Shown: positions 14,663 to 24,345, counted from the stretch's first letter. The stretch: 64,000 nucleotides of DNA from Amycolatopsis saalfeldensis (GCF_900110575.1 NZ_FOEF01000009.1:248001-312000); one strand, 5' to 3'. A program made the numbers and translations. The notes: generated by a model from the sequence alone, not told the origin.

Positions 14663-16477
14663 TCAGGCGCCATGCGCGCGGTTGACGGCCTCCGGCTGTC
14701 CACCAGGTACTGACGCGACGAGGCTCGCCGTGTACGGGTGGGTGGGGGAGTCCAGCAATGTCTCGGTGCGGCCGGCCTCGACGACCTCGCCGCGGCGCAA
14801 CACGACGGCTCGATCGGTCATCTGCCGGACCACCGCCAGGTCGTGGGTGATGAACAACAGGCTGGTTCCTTGCGTGCGGCGGACTTCACGCAGGAGTTCG
14901 AGGATTTGGGCCTGCACCGAGACGTCGAGCGCGGCGACTGCTTCGTCGCAGATCAGCAGCTTCGGCCGGACCGCGATGGCGCGGGCGATCGCCACCCGCT
15001 GCCGTTCGCCGCCCGAGAGCGCCGCGGGTTTCCGTCTGGCGTACGGCGCCGGAAGCCCAACCTGTCGCAGCAGCTCGGCGACGGTGCCGCCGCCGCCCGC
15101 GGTGAGCGCTTCGCCCAGCGTCGCGCCGATGGTGAGCATCGGGTTGAGCGAGGCGTAGGGATCCTGGAAGACGACCTGCACGAGCTGGGTGGCCTGGCGA
15201 CGCTGGGACCTGGTCAGCCGCCGCGGATCGCTGACGTCGAGCGGCCCGAGCCGGATGGTGCCGGACGTCGGGGTGGCCAGGCCGAGCACGCACCGGGCGA
15301 TGGTCGTCTTGCCGGAGCCGGATTCACCGACCAGTCCGACTGATTCACCTTGCTTGACCTCGAACGACACGTCGGCCACCGCTGGGGTGGTGCGGGCGCG
15401 CCCGCCGAGCCCGCTGGTGCGGTGGACCTTGTGCAGGCCGGTGACGGTAAGGATCGGATCGCCCGCGTTCACCGGGGCCGAGGTGGCCGGCTCGCCGAGC
15501 GTGGTTTGCCGGACGTCGACCTCCTGGCCGATCTCGGCGATGCGCAGGCAGGCGGACGACCGGCCGCCATCGATGACGGTGAGCGATGGCCGTCCGGCCG
15601 AGCACACCGGTCGCGCCCATTCACATCGGGCGGTGAACGCACACGTGTCGGCGATCTCGTCTGCGAGTGGCACACTGCCGGGTATCGAGTTGAGGCGCGC
15701 CACGACGTGCGAGACCGGAGGCTCCGCGAGCAGCAGGCCAAGCGTGTACGGATGCCGCGGCGCCCGTGTCATCGCGGCTGACGGCGCATCCTCGAGGACC
15801 GAGCCGGCGTACATCACCAGGACGCGGTCGCAGACGGAGAAGGTCACTCGGAGATCGTGGGTGATCAGGATCAGCGCCATCCCGCGGTCGGTCTGCAGTT
15901 TTCGCAGCAGACCCAGGATCTCGGCCTGGGTGGTGGCGTCGAGCGCGGTCGTCGGCTCGTCGGCGATCAGCAGCTCGGGGTCGCCGGCGAGGGCGGCCGC
16001 GATGGCCACGCGCTGGCGCATGCCGCCGGAAAGCTGGAACGGGTATCGCTTGGCGATGTCGGCGGGGTCGAGCCCGACTTCGGCCAGCCGGCGGGCGACC
16101 TCGGCCTGTGCGGTCGAGCGCGAGCGCTGCAGGGCCCGCGGCAAGGACTCGCGAATGTGCTCACCGGTGGTCTGAAGCGGGTTCAGCGTGGTGAACGGGT
16201 CTTGCATGACCATGCCGAACCGCGTCCCCCGCAACGGGCGCAGCTCGCGCTCGCGCTTGCCCAGCAACGGGATGCCGTCGAACGCCACGGTCCCGGAGGC
16301 CCGCAAACCTTCGGGCAGCATGGCCACGATCGACCGAGCGGTGACGGTCTTGCCACTGCCGGACTCCCCGACGATGCCGAGGGTTTCCCCGGCTCGCAGG
16401 TCGAAGGAGACGTCGCGGACGAGGGTGCGGTGCGCTGCTTGGACGTGCAGGTCCTGGACGGTCAGCAAGGGGTTCAC
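14663..16477 (-). CDS. Fused dual ATP-binding protein of an oligopeptide-type ABC transporter (DppD-DppF fusion)
   Basis: A 604-residue protein with two complete ABC ATPase domains. The first is at about residues 5-260 (Walker A GESGSGKT, signature LSGGMRQR, ILITHDL). A Cys-containing oligopeptide-transporter C-terminal region follows. The second ATPase spans about 345-590 (GESGSGKT again, LSGGERQR, LLFITHDL). It energises uptake by the two permeases encoded just upstream, in place of two separate DppD and DppF proteins. The start overlaps the upstream permease stop by 4 bases. It is the last gene of a four-gene importer operon next to a peptidase cluster. Confidence 0.92.
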   Translation of the reverse strand: MNPLLTVQDLHVQAAHRTLVRDVSFDLRAGETLGIVGESGSGKTVTARSIVAMLPEGLRASGTVAFDGIPLLGKRERELRPLRGTRFGMVMQDPFTTLNPLQTTGEHIRESLPRALQRSRSTAQAEVARRLAEVGLDPADIAKRYPFQLSGGMRQRVAIAAALAGDPELLIADEPTTALDATTQAEILGLLRKLQTDRGMALILITHDLRVTFSVCDRVLVMYAGSVLEDAPSAAMTRAPRHPYTLGLLLAEPPVSHVVARLNSIPGSVPLADEIADTCAFTARCEWARPVCSAGRPSLTVIDGGRSSACLRIAEIGQEVDVRQTTLGEPATSAPVNAGDPILTVTGLHKVHRTSGLGGRARTTPAVADVSFEVKQGESVGLVGESGSGKTTIARCVLGLATPTSGTIRLGPLDVSDPRRLTRSQRRQATQLVQVVFQDPYASLNPMLTIGATLGEALTAGGGGTVAELLRQVGLPAPYARRKPAALSGGERQRVAIARAIAVRPKLLICDEAVAALDVSVQAQILELLREVRRTQGTSLLFITHDLAVVRQMTDRAVVLRRGEVVEAGRTETLLDSPTHPYTASLVASVPGGQPEAVNRAHGA

Positions 16478-17337
16478 GGTCGGGTCCCACCTACGGAGTA
16501 GCGGTCATAGAGCCAGTCGCCGAGGAGCGTGACGCTGGTGGCGGTGAGCGCGATCAGCGCGCCGGGCACGAGCGAGATCATCGGGTTGTCGGTCAGCAGG
16601 TTCTGCCCCGTCTGCAGCAGGGCGCCCCAGTCGGGGATTCCCGGTGGTGCACCGAGTCCGAGGTAGGACAGCCCGGACAGGCTGACCAACGCGCCGACGA
16701 AGTCGAGCAGGAACGTGGCGATCACCGTCGGCATGATGTTGGGCAGGATGTGGCGCCTCATGATCCGCGCCGCCGGCAGCCCGAGCGTGCGCGCGGCTTC
16801 CACATAGGGCAGCCGGGCCTGCACCTGGGTGGCGCTGCGGCACAACCGGATCTCACCGGGGAGGGTGAGCACGGTGAGGACGGCGACCGCGACCCAGTAG
16901 CCGCCGCCGACCACGCCGATCACGACGACGATCACCAGTAGACCGGGAAGGGCGTACATCAGGTCCGCGAACCGGTTGGTGAGCGAGTCGATGAGCCCAC
17001 CGCGGTAGCCGGCGAGCAGGCCGAGCGCGCCGCCGAGAAGTACCGTGCCCAGCGCCACACACAGCGGCCCGAGCAAGGCTGTCCCGGCTCCGGCCATGAC
17101 CTCGGACAGCACGTCGCTGCCGAGCTGGTCGGTGCCGAGCCAGTGCGCGCCGCTCGGTGGGGAAACGCTGAGCAGCGGGTTCTGCTCACCTGGGTCGAAG
17201 GGGGCGAGGCGGCGGCCGAACACCGCGAGCACTACCGCCACGAACAGCCACCCGGTCGCGAGCCGGACGGTGATGGGCATGCGGTTCCGGCGGGCCGAGC
17301 GCGCTCGGCCCGCCGGAACCTGGGAGACGGCCACCAT
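16474..17337 (-). CDS. ABC oligopeptide-type transporter permease (DppC type)
   Basis: A 287-residue membrane permease with an N-terminal transmembrane segment (residues 25-43), the HWLGTDQLGSDVLSEVMAG block common to DppC/OppC, and the EAA-like loop YVEAARTLGLPAARIMRRHILPN (core EAARTLGLPAARI). It forms the importer channel with the DppB-type permease. Its stop overlaps the ATPase start and its own start overlaps the upstream permease stop, so the operon is translationally coupled. Confidence 0.92.
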   Translation of the reverse strand: MVAVSQVPAGRARSARRNRMPITVRLATGWLFVAVVLAVFGRRLAPFDPGEQNPLLSVSPPSGAHWLGTDQLGSDVLSEVMAGAGTALLGPLCVALGTVLLGGALGLLAGYRGGLIDSLTNRFADLMYALPGLLVIVVVIGVVGGGYWVAVAVLTVLTLPGEIRLCRSATQVQARLPYVEAARTLGLPAARIMRRHILPNIMPTVIATFLLDFVGALVSLSGLSYLGLGAPPGIPDWGALLQTGQNLLTDNPMISLVPGALIALTATSVTLLGDWLYDRYSVGGTRP

Positions 17338-18302
17338 CAGGCACCTCGATTCTGGCTGGTCCGGGTGCGGGGGTCGAGGACCAGCGTGAGCAGGTCCACC
17401 AGTAGGTTGACGAGCACGACGACCATGCCGAGGAGCACGGCGACCCCCTGCACCACGGGGATGTCCTTGTCGGTCACGGCCTGCAGTAGCAACGAGGCGA
17501 CGCCGGGCAGCGAGAACACCTGCTCGACGAACAGGTCGGCCGACAGCGCCGCGATGAGCAGCATGCCGGCGCTGGTCACGATCGGCAGGGCCGAGTTACG
17601 CAACGCGTACCGCACCAGTACTCGGAACGGGCTCAGCCCGCGGATGCGCGCGAAGGCGACGTAGTCCTGGTGCATCACGGTGAGCGTCGCCGCCCTGGTC
17701 TGGCGGATGACGATGGCGGAGAGGAACCCGGCGAGCGCGATCGCGGGCAGTGTCAGGTGGACGACGCGATCGCGGAAGCCTTCACCCACACCGAACACGG
17801 GGAACCAGTCCAGCCACACACCGAACACGTACAGCAGTGCGATGGATAGCACGAAAGCTGGTGCGCTTATACCGAAAGTGGCCAGCAGCGACACGGTCCG
17901 GTCGGTGGTCCGGCCGCGCCGGATGCCCGCTGCCATGCCCAGCGGGACGCCGAAGCCGAGCACGAGGATCACGGCGTAGACCGCCAGCTGCAGCGAGAGC
18001 AGCAGCCGATCCCCGATCAGCCCGGTGACACCGCGGTCGACCTGGACCGAGATCGATTGGCCGAAGTCGAACCGGACGGCGTTGCCGAGCCATGACCAGT
18101 ACTGCGTGAGGAAGGACTGGTCGAGGTGATATTTCGCGTTCAGCGTCTCGATCAGTTCGGGCGTCGCCGGGCGCGTGCCGATCAGGGTCTGCAGCGGCGA
18201 CCCAGGTGTCATCGCAAGCAGCGCGAAGACACCGAAGCTGAGTACCAGGAGCAACACCGCGGCGGCTGCCAGCCGCCGCGCGGTGAACGACAACAACATC
18301 AT
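17337..18302 (-). CDS. ABC oligopeptide-type transporter permease (DppB type)
   Basis: A 321-residue membrane permease with the DppB/OppB features: an N-terminal helix in RRLAAAAVLLLVLSFGVF, the ALLAMTPGSP loop, and the late EAA region YVAFARIRGLSPFRVLVRYALRN (core ARIRGLSPFRVL). It partners the DppC-type permease. The start overlaps the stop of the binding-protein gene by 4 bases. Confidence 0.92.
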   Translation of the reverse strand: MMLLSFTARRLAAAAVLLLVLSFGVFALLAMTPGSPLQTLIGTRPATPELIETLNAKYHLDQSFLTQYWSWLGNAVRFDFGQSISVQVDRGVTGLIGDRLLLSLQLAVYAVILVLGFGVPLGMAAGIRRGRTTDRTVSLLATFGISAPAFVLSIALLYVFGVWLDWFPVFGVGEGFRDRVVHLTLPAIALAGFLSAIVIRQTRAATLTVMHQDYVAFARIRGLSPFRVLVRYALRNSALPIVTSAGMLLIAALSADLFVEQVFSLPGVASLLLQAVTDKDIPVVQGVAVLLGMVVVLVNLLVDLLTLVLDPRTRTSQNRGA

Positions 18303-19936
18303 GTGGTGGACCTCAACAGGTCGATCCAGGCGCCGCTGAGAGTGTCGAACAGGCTCGGATTCTGGGTGAACGTGTACCCCTTGGCGAGTGCGTAGGCGGT
18401 CTTCTCACTGAACAACGGGATGTAGGGCAACTGATGGGCCACGTCAGTGAGGATCGCCTTGGTCGCCGCCCAGCGGTCGGCCTTGGAGTAGGTGCCCGCT
18501 GTCGCCGGTGCGATGGCGGGATAGTTCTTCTCGATGACATCGTTGGTGAAGTTGGCCGAGTTGGGCAGGTTGGGCTTCATGTTCGCCGCGCCGACGAAGC
18601 CGAACAACAGGCCGGCGGGGTCGGTCGTGGTGGTGCTGAATCCACTGAGAACCTGGAGCCCGGTGGCTTGGTGACTGAAGAAGGTCTGGAACCACTGGCC
18701 GGCCGGGACCGGTTGCGGCGTGATGGTGACGCCAAGAGGTTTCATGTTCTGTTGCAGGTTGAGCACCAGCAGCCGTGACCAGTTGGACCCGTTGATGTAG
18801 GGCACGGTCACCGAGAATCCGTTCGGATAGGCGGACTGGGCGAGCTGGGCCTTCGCTTTGGCGGGATCGAGTTCGTACTGCGGCAGTGAATCGAGGAACT
18901 GCTGCGCTTCGGCCTGGGACGGCATCACACCGGCCAGCTCCTCGATCGGGACCAGCGTCTGGAGCTGTTCGGCGTTGCCGCCGAAGGCGGCGGCGAGGAT
19001 GCCCTTGCGGTCGATCGAGTAAGCCACTGCCTGGCGTACGTGAAGGTCGTTGAAGGGCGGCTTGGAGGTGTCCATCGAAAGCAGGTCCGAGACCAGGTTC
19101 TGCGCCGTGTAGACGGTGGTGCCGTTGATGCCTTGCCACTGCGTGGTGGTCTTGAGGTCGGCGATCCCGGAGCCTTGGATCGAGTCGGACCGCATGGCCA
19201 GCTGCGCGCTCGCCCCGTCGGCGATGACCGTGAACTTCACGTTCTGCGCCTTGGGCCGGGTACCCCAGTAGTTCGGGTTGGGCTTCAGACTGATGTCCTG
19301 CGAAGTCTGCGACTGATAGGCGTACGGGCCGCTGCCGACCGGCAGCGCCGCCGAGGTACCCAGATCGTCCGGGTGAGCGGTGGCGAAGGCTGCCTCCAGC
19401 ACTGGCAACTCGGAGACCGTTTCGCGCATGTTCACGCTGGGGAACGCCCATTTCACGGTCACCTCCCCCGGACCGCTCGCCGTGGCGCCGGCGAAGCCGG
19501 CCATGTTGCCCGCTGTCTCGGCGGTCTTGGCCGCCGCAGCCTTGATGCTCCAGGCGACGTCGTCCGCGGTCAGCGGAGTGCCGTCGGAGAATTTGACGCC
19601 GCTGCGCAAGGTGTAGACGAGCGTCTGGGGATCCACCTGCCGTGCGGAGGTGGCGAGATTCGGCTGGAGCTGGGCGGTGCCCTCGTTGAGGGAGACCCGT
19701 TCCAGCGGTTCGGTCACCAGTGAGGTGATCAGCTGGGTTTGGACCTTCGTGGTGATGCCGGTGAGCGAGGTAGGCATCGCCGGAATCGCATAGGTAAAGG
19801 ACGGAATGTCCGACTCCGTGGCGGGAGCGGCGCCCGCCGGTGTACCGGATCCGCCGGTGCAGGCGGTAGTCAGCAGGACCAGGCTGGCGGCAGCCGCAGG
19901 CAGTGCGAGGCGGATACGCCGGATTCTCTGATGCAT
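18299..19936 (-). CDS. ABC transporter solute-binding lipoprotein, family 5 (peptide type)
   Basis: A 545-residue extracellular binding protein. The signal peptide ends in a lipobox (LLTTAC) with Cys26 as the anchor. The family 5 fold is clear from LRSGVKFSDGTPLTADDVAW, PVGSGPYAY, PNYWGTRPK and VRQAVAYSIDRKGI. It binds the imported peptide or peptide-like compound. ATG 19936 starts the importer operon. The 170-base AT-rich gap to the divergent regulator gene probably holds promoters for both. Confidence 0.92.
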   Translation of the reverse strand: MHQRIRRIRLALPAAAASLVLLTTACTGGSGTPAGAAPATESDIPSFTYAIPAMPTSLTGITTKVQTQLITSLVTEPLERVSLNEGTAQLQPNLATSARQVDPQTLVYTLRSGVKFSDGTPLTADDVAWSIKAAAAKTAETAGNMAGFAGATASGPGEVTVKWAFPSVNMRETVSELPVLEAAFATAHPDDLGTSAALPVGSGPYAYQSQTSQDISLKPNPNYWGTRPKAQNVKFTVIADGASAQLAMRSDSIQGSGIADLKTTTQWQGINGTTVYTAQNLVSDLLSMDTSKPPFNDLHVRQAVAYSIDRKGILAAAFGGNAEQLQTLVPIEELAGVMPSQAEAQQFLDSLPQYELDPAKAKAQLAQSAYPNGFSVTVPYINGSNWSRLLVLNLQQNMKPLGVTITPQPVPAGQWFQTFFSHQATGLQVLSGFSTTTTDPAGLLFGFVGAANMKPNLPNSANFTNDVIEKNYPAIAPATAGTYSKADRWAATKAILTDVAHQLPYIPLFSEKTAYALAKGYTFTQNPSLFDTLSGAWIDLLRSTT

Positions 19937-20106
19937 AGCTCAGGTTCCCTTCACGTAAGTAGTCAGAACTATACAGATTGTCGCAGATATAGACAAGAAG
20001 TAGAAATATCTGATAGACAGGTGTCGTGCGACGGTTGCTGGTAAGTACTGCTTCCCGCGGGGTCGAGCCGGGCCTCTCATCGCGTGAACAGAGAGGTGCT
20101 CGAGAT

Positions 20107-20817
20107 ATGACGAGCGAACCCGAAGACCGGGAGCTGAACTTCACCACCGCCGAGTGCGCGCACGCGGCGTTGGTGGTGAGCCTGGTCGGGCCGATCGTCC
20201 CGGCGCTCGCGCAGGCTCTGGCCCCGCGCACTGAGGTAGTCCTGCACAACCTGACTGCCATGCCGAACACGATCGCGGCGATCGGCGGCGCCATCACCGG
20301 GCGGGAGGTCGGAGGGCCGCCGACCGACCTGGGGCTGCGCAGCTTCAAGGAGGGCCAGACCGACCACTGGCTGCGGTACTCGACTGAGCTGCCCGACGGG
20401 CTGAAGATGCGGTCGTCGAGCATCTATTTCCATGCGCCGTCCGGGAAACCCGTCGCCTGTCTCTGCCTGAACGCCGACATCACCGCGTTGCACCAGGCGC
20501 AGGAGATCCTCGCCGGACTCACCGCGACCGATATGCCCGGCGTCGAACCGGGCGTCGCCGAACCCATGGAGACCTTCGCCGACTCGATCGAGAACCTGAG
20601 CGAAGGCGTGTTGAGCCGGGCCATCGAGGCGGTCGGGGTGCCGGTGGAGCTGATGAAAAAGGTGCACAAGTACGCCGTCACCGAAGACCTGAACCGCCGC
20701 GGCTTCTTCGCGCTGCGAGGCGCGGTGGACCAGGCGGCACACGAGCTCGGCGTCAGCCGGCACACGATCTACAACTACCTCAACGAGTTGCAGGGCGAAC
20801 ATGATGGCGACATGTAG
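20107..20817 (+). CDS. DauR/YheO-type transcriptional regulator (PAS-like domain plus HTH)
   Basis: A 236-residue regulator with an N-terminal YheO-like PAS domain (about residues 20-140: LAPRTEVVLHNL, SIYFHAPSGKPVACLCLNADIT) and a C-terminal HTH (RGFFALRGAVDQAAHELGVSRHTIYNYLNEL; core LGVSRHTIYNYL). The family includes DauR, which represses D-arginine use. I chose ATG 20107 after an AGAGAGG box, rather than the GTG at 20026. It is divergent from the peptide importer and directly upstream of the peptidase operon, so it probably controls both. A perfect inverted repeat overlaps its stop codon. Confidence 0.85.
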   Translation: MTSEPEDRELNFTTAECAHAALVVSLVGPIVPALAQALAPRTEVVLHNLTAMPNTIAAIGGAITGREVGGPPTDLGLRSFKEGQTDHWLRYSTELPDGLKMRSSSIYFHAPSGKPVACLCLNADITALHQAQEILAGLTATDMPGVEPGVAEPMETFADSIENLSEGVLSRAIEAVGVPVELMKKVHKYAVTEDLNRRGFFALRGAVDQAAHELGVSRHTIYNYLNELQGEHDGDM

Positions 20818-20832
20818 TCGAACATTTCGACT
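20816..20832. promoter_or_regulatory. Perfect palindrome AGTCGAA-CAT-TTCGACT
   Basis: A 7-bp perfect inverted repeat with a 3-base spacer overlaps the stop codon of the regulator gene and lies about 32 bases before the start of the next gene. It could be an operator placing the catabolic genes under separate control, or a short attenuating hairpin; position favours an operator. Confidence 0.5.
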
Positions 20833-20863
20833 AGTAGTAGAATTCTTTGAGGTGTGAACCGAC

Positions 20864-21925
20864 ATGGGCGACCTGATTCGCAGGCTCAGCGGCGGCCCTT
20901 CGGCCGGATATTTCGACACCGCGTCGATCGGTCTCGTGCCTCGTGAGGTTCGCCAGGCGGTCGCCGACTGCTACGACGCGATGGGTCTCGGTACCCGAGG
21001 CGCCCTGCGGTGGCGGCCCGTGACCGAGCGGGCACGGGAGACGTTCGCCGCGGAGTTCGGGGTCACCGCGGACGACATCGGTTTCATGGCCAGCACCGGC
21101 GAGGCACTGAACGCGTTCGCGCACGCCGTACCATGGCGCCCGGGTGACGAGGTCCTGGTGCTCTCCGACGAGTTCCCGACCGTCCGCCTCCCCTGGCTCG
21201 AGCTGGGGGACGAGGTGACTTTGGCCGAGGTGCCGCCGCTGGCCGGTGATGATCGGCTCGGCGCGCTCCTGGCGGCGATCGGGCCGCGCACCCGGGTAGT
21301 GGCGGTGTCCCAGGTCAGCTCGTTCACCGGCACCACGATCGACCTCGACGTGCTCGGGGCGGCCTGCGCACGGGCTGGCGCGATGCTGGTGTGCGACGGC
21401 GCCCAAGCGGCCGGTGCCGTCCCGGTTGAGCTGAGTGGGGTGGATTTCTACGTCGCCACCGGCTACAAGTGGCTGCTTGCCGGGTTCGGCGTCGCGGTGG
21501 TGATCGCGAAGCGCGAGAGCCTCGACAGGTTGAAGCCGTCCCTGCTCGGCCATGGCAATCCGCCGCCGAGCGCGAAACTGTCCTACGGCCACCTGAACCT
21601 GCCTGGCGTGTACGCGCTCGAAGCGGCGTCGGCCGTCCGGCGGGCCATCGGATTCCCCGAGATCCAGGTGCGAGTCGCCGAGCTGGCGCAGCGCATCCGC
21701 GCTGAGACCGCCGAACTCGGGCTCCTGCCTGTCGCCTCAGCCGCCAGGACTGGCGGCATCGTCAGCCTGGCCGGGCTGCCCGATGTCCCAGCGGCGGTGG
21801 ACCGGCTTGCCGGCTCGGGAATCGCTGTCGCTTCGCGAGGCGGCCGCCTCCGGATTTCGCCTTACCTGCACACCACTGACGCCGACGTCGACCACTTGCT
21901 GGCCGAGCTGAGCGCCGTCCGATAG
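20864..21925 (+). CDS. Aminotransferase class V / cysteine desulfurase-like PLP enzyme
   Basis: A 353-residue fold-type I PLP enzyme. The PLP lysine is in YVATGYKWLLAGFG, the Asp that holds the pyridine nitrogen is in MLVCDGAQAAGAVPV, and the family glycine-rich MASTGEALNAFAH block is present. Class V members include cysteine desulfurases, C-S and C-N lyases and epimerases. The RidA gene immediately downstream suggests that it releases reactive enamine/imine intermediates, as beta-eliminating lyases do. It lies between the DauR-like regulator and the peptidases, so the substrate is probably an amino acid freed from the imported compound. The exact reaction is not determinable. Confidence 0.85.
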   Translation: MGDLIRRLSGGPSAGYFDTASIGLVPREVRQAVADCYDAMGLGTRGALRWRPVTERARETFAAEFGVTADDIGFMASTGEALNAFAHAVPWRPGDEVLVLSDEFPTVRLPWLELGDEVTLAEVPPLAGDDRLGALLAAIGPRTRVVAVSQVSSFTGTTIDLDVLGAACARAGAMLVCDGAQAAGAVPVELSGVDFYVATGYKWLLAGFGVAVVIAKRESLDRLKPSLLGHGNPPPSAKLSYGHLNLPGVYALEAASAVRRAIGFPEIQVRVAELAQRIRAETAELGLLPVASAARTGGIVSLAGLPDVPAAVDRLAGSGIAVASRGGRLRISPYLHTTDADVDHLLAELSAVR

Positions 21926-21932
21926 GAGAACC

Positions 21933-22316
21933 ATGGCAAAGAAGACCATCAACACCGGCTCCGCGCTCGGCCCGTACTCGTCGGCAGTGGTGGCGGGCGA
22001 GCACTGCTACATCGCGGGCACCGGCGGGTTCCTGCCCGGCACTTCGACGATCGTCGACGGCGGCATCGAAGCCGAAATCCGGCAGGCGATGGACAACCTC
22101 GAGGCCACGCTGGCGCGGGCCGGCTTCGCGCTGGCCGACGTCGTTTCGGTGACCTGCTACCTCCGGCACACCGAACACTGGCCGGTGCTCAATGAGGTCT
22201 ACCGCAACTACTTCACCAAGGACGAGCCGGCGCGTGCCTCGCTGGTTGTCGCCGGCATGCCCGCCAATGCCAGCTTCGAGATCACCTGCGTGGCGTGGCG
22301 AGGCAAGGATGCCTGA
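21933..22316 (+). CDS. RidA (YjgF/YER057c) family enamine/imine deaminase
   Basis: A 127-residue RidA-family protein of normal length. The conserved start LGPYSSAVVAGEHCYIAGTGG and the C-terminal PARASLVVAGMPANASFEI with the key Arg are present. Family members hydrolyse 2-aminoacrylate-type enamines made by PLP enzymes, or act on related imines. ATG 21933 follows GGAG and starts 7 bases after the PLP enzyme stop. This pairing supports a joint job on the same intermediate. Confidence 0.9.
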   Translation: MAKKTINTGSALGPYSSAVVAGEHCYIAGTGGFLPGTSTIVDGGIEAEIRQAMDNLEATLARAGFALADVVSVTCYLRHTEHWPVLNEVYRNYFTKDEPARASLVVAGMPANASFEITCVAWRGKDA

Positions 22317-24345
22317 AAACCCTTCCGGCGACGAAGAAGCGCTGAGCCCGCACGAGCGGTCGAATGTCCCTTTCGAGGGCTTGCCAGGAGCCGAGCGCTG
22401 GGTTGTCTACTCCGGCGGCGAACGCGTCGGATCGGTCGACGTCCGAGATGACGGCGCTGAGGCGCTCGTCGATTACAGGGTCGACACCAACGGCCGGGGC
22501 GCGAAGCTGCGCGAGCACATCGGGCTCGACCCGAGCGGGCTTCCTCGGCGCTGGGAGATCGACGGGACCTCGTTGATGGGCGGCGCGGTGCGGGAACGTT
22601 TCACCGTCGCCGGCAACCGTTGTGAGTGGACCAGCCAGGCGGACGAGGGGGATCGGCCGGCTCATCCCCCCGCGCTCTACCTCGCCAACGACACCAGCCC
22701 GTACGCGTCCGGCGTCTACGCACGGGCGGCACTGGCGGCGGGCGGCACAGTCGACGCGTTGCCCTCGGGCAAGCTGACCGTCAAGCATCTGCGCCCGGTG
22801 CGGCTCGCCGGCACCGACCTCGAAGCCTACGTGCTCGCCGGCGTCGGCTTGTTTCCCGAGTTCGTCCTGCTCGACGAACAACGCCGGATGGTCGCCAAAC
22901 TGGGCGGGACACTCATGGTCCGCGAGGTCGTGGTCCGTGAGGACCATGCGGACGCCTACCCGGAACTGGTGGCGCTCGACCGCGAGCTTGGCGCGCATCA
23001 CGCACGGCGGATCCAGCATCGGATCAGACACCGCTTCGACACCCCGGTGCGAGTCCGCGACGTACGTGTGTTCGATCCGCACACGCTCACGTTGACCGGA
23101 CCGTGCTCGGTGGTCTTCTTCCGCGGCCGGGTCACCGCGGTGGAGCGCGGCAGCGAACTTACGAGCGGCGAGGTGCAGATTGACGGTCAAGGCGGCACAC
23201 TCCTGGCCGGCCTGCACGACATGCATACTCACACCACGGCCGCGGCCGGATCGTTCTTCCTGGCCGCGGGCGTCACCACCGTGCGGGACATGGGGAACGA
23301 CAACGCCATGCTGCTAGACCTGATCCCGAAGGTCGACAGCGGGGAGCTGCCCGGGCCCACGATCGTCCCGTCTGGGCTCATCGAAGGGCGCAGCCCCTAC
23401 TCGGCCGCACTCGGCGTGCTGCCGGAGACCCTCGAGGAGGCAATCGACGCCGTCCGCTGGTACGCCGCCCGCGGGTACCACCAGATCAAGATCTACAACT
23501 CCGTCGACCCGTCGTGGCCCGAGCGGATCGCCGCCGAAGCCCACCGGCTGGGGCTGCGCGTCACGGGGCACGTCCCGGCGTTCACCACACCGGACGAGAT
23601 GATGCTGGCCGGTTTCGACGAGATCACCCACATCAACCAGCTCGTACTGGGCTGGCTGCTGGACAAGGACGAGGACACCCGCACCCCGCTGAGGCTGACC
23701 GCCATGGCCCGGGCCCGCGACCTCGACCTCGATGGCGCCAGGGTGCGGCGCACGCTCGGGCTCATGCGGCGGCTCGGCGTCGGCCTCGACACCACCGCGG
23801 TGATCCTGGAGCGGCTGATGCTCAGCCGTGCGGGCCAGGTGCAGCAGGGCGACGTCCCGTACCTCTACCACACGCCGGTCGGCTACCAGCGCTACCGCCG
23901 TCGCACCTTCGTGCCGGCCAAGGACGAAGAGCAGTTGCGGGCCTACGAGGAGTCGTTCCCCGTCTTGTTGCGGGTCATGGCCATGCTGCACGAAGCCGGC
24001 GTTCCGCTCTGGCCCGGCACGGACGACGGCACCGGGTTCACGCTGCACCGCGAGCTGGAGCTCTACGTCGCGGCGGGAATTCCCGCCGCCCGGGTGCTCC
24101 GAATGGCCACATTGGACTGCGCTGAGCACCTCGGCAGAGGGTGGCGCAGCGGCAGCGTCGAGCTTGGCAAGGACGCCGACCTGGTGCTCCTCGACGGCGA
24201 CCCCACCCTCGACATCAGCGCGATCCGCCGAATCAGGATGGTCGTCAAGCGCGGCGACGTCTACTTCCCGGCGGAGATCTATCCGGAGTTGAACATCGCG
24301 CCGTTCGGCGAGTCCCCGGCGATCCAGACGGGAGTATCACAGTGA
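22309..24345 (+). CDS. Amidohydrolase-family metal hydrolase with N-terminal beta-rich extension
   Basis: A 678-residue protein. Residues 1 to about 260 form a beta-rich region I do not recognise, and the rest is an imidazolonepropionase/prolidase-like amidohydrolase. Metal and catalytic residues are visible: HDMHTH, the probable carbamylated Lys in QIKIYNS, His in VTGHVPAF, His in ITHINQ, and Asp in PGTDDGTG. No signal peptide is seen. It probably cleaves an amide or dipeptide bond in the cytoplasm. ATG 22309 overlaps the RidA stop by 8 bases. The fused N-terminal domain makes it longer than typical family members (about 400-450 residues). Confidence 0.8.
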   Translation: MPENPSGDEEALSPHERSNVPFEGLPGAERWVVYSGGERVGSVDVRDDGAEALVDYRVDTNGRGAKLREHIGLDPSGLPRRWEIDGTSLMGGAVRERFTVAGNRCEWTSQADEGDRPAHPPALYLANDTSPYASGVYARAALAAGGTVDALPSGKLTVKHLRPVRLAGTDLEAYVLAGVGLFPEFVLLDEQRRMVAKLGGTLMVREVVVREDHADAYPELVALDRELGAHHARRIQHRIRHRFDTPVRVRDVRVFDPHTLTLTGPCSVVFFRGRVTAVERGSELTSGEVQIDGQGGTLLAGLHDMHTHTTAAAGSFFLAAGVTTVRDMGNDNAMLLDLIPKVDSGELPGPTIVPSGLIEGRSPYSAALGVLPETLEEAIDAVRWYAARGYHQIKIYNSVDPSWPERIAAEAHRLGLRVTGHVPAFTTPDEMMLAGFDEITHINQLVLGWLLDKDEDTRTPLRLTAMARARDLDLDGARVRRTLGLMRRLGVGLDTTAVILERLMLSRAGQVQQGDVPYLYHTPVGYQRYRRRTFVPAKDEEQLRAYEESFPVLLRVMAMLHEAGVPLWPGTDDGTGFTLHRELELYVAAGIPAARVLRMATLDCAEHLGRGWRSGSVELGKDADLVLLDGDPTLDISAIRRIRMVVKRGDVYFPAEIYPELNIAPFGESPAIQTGVSQ

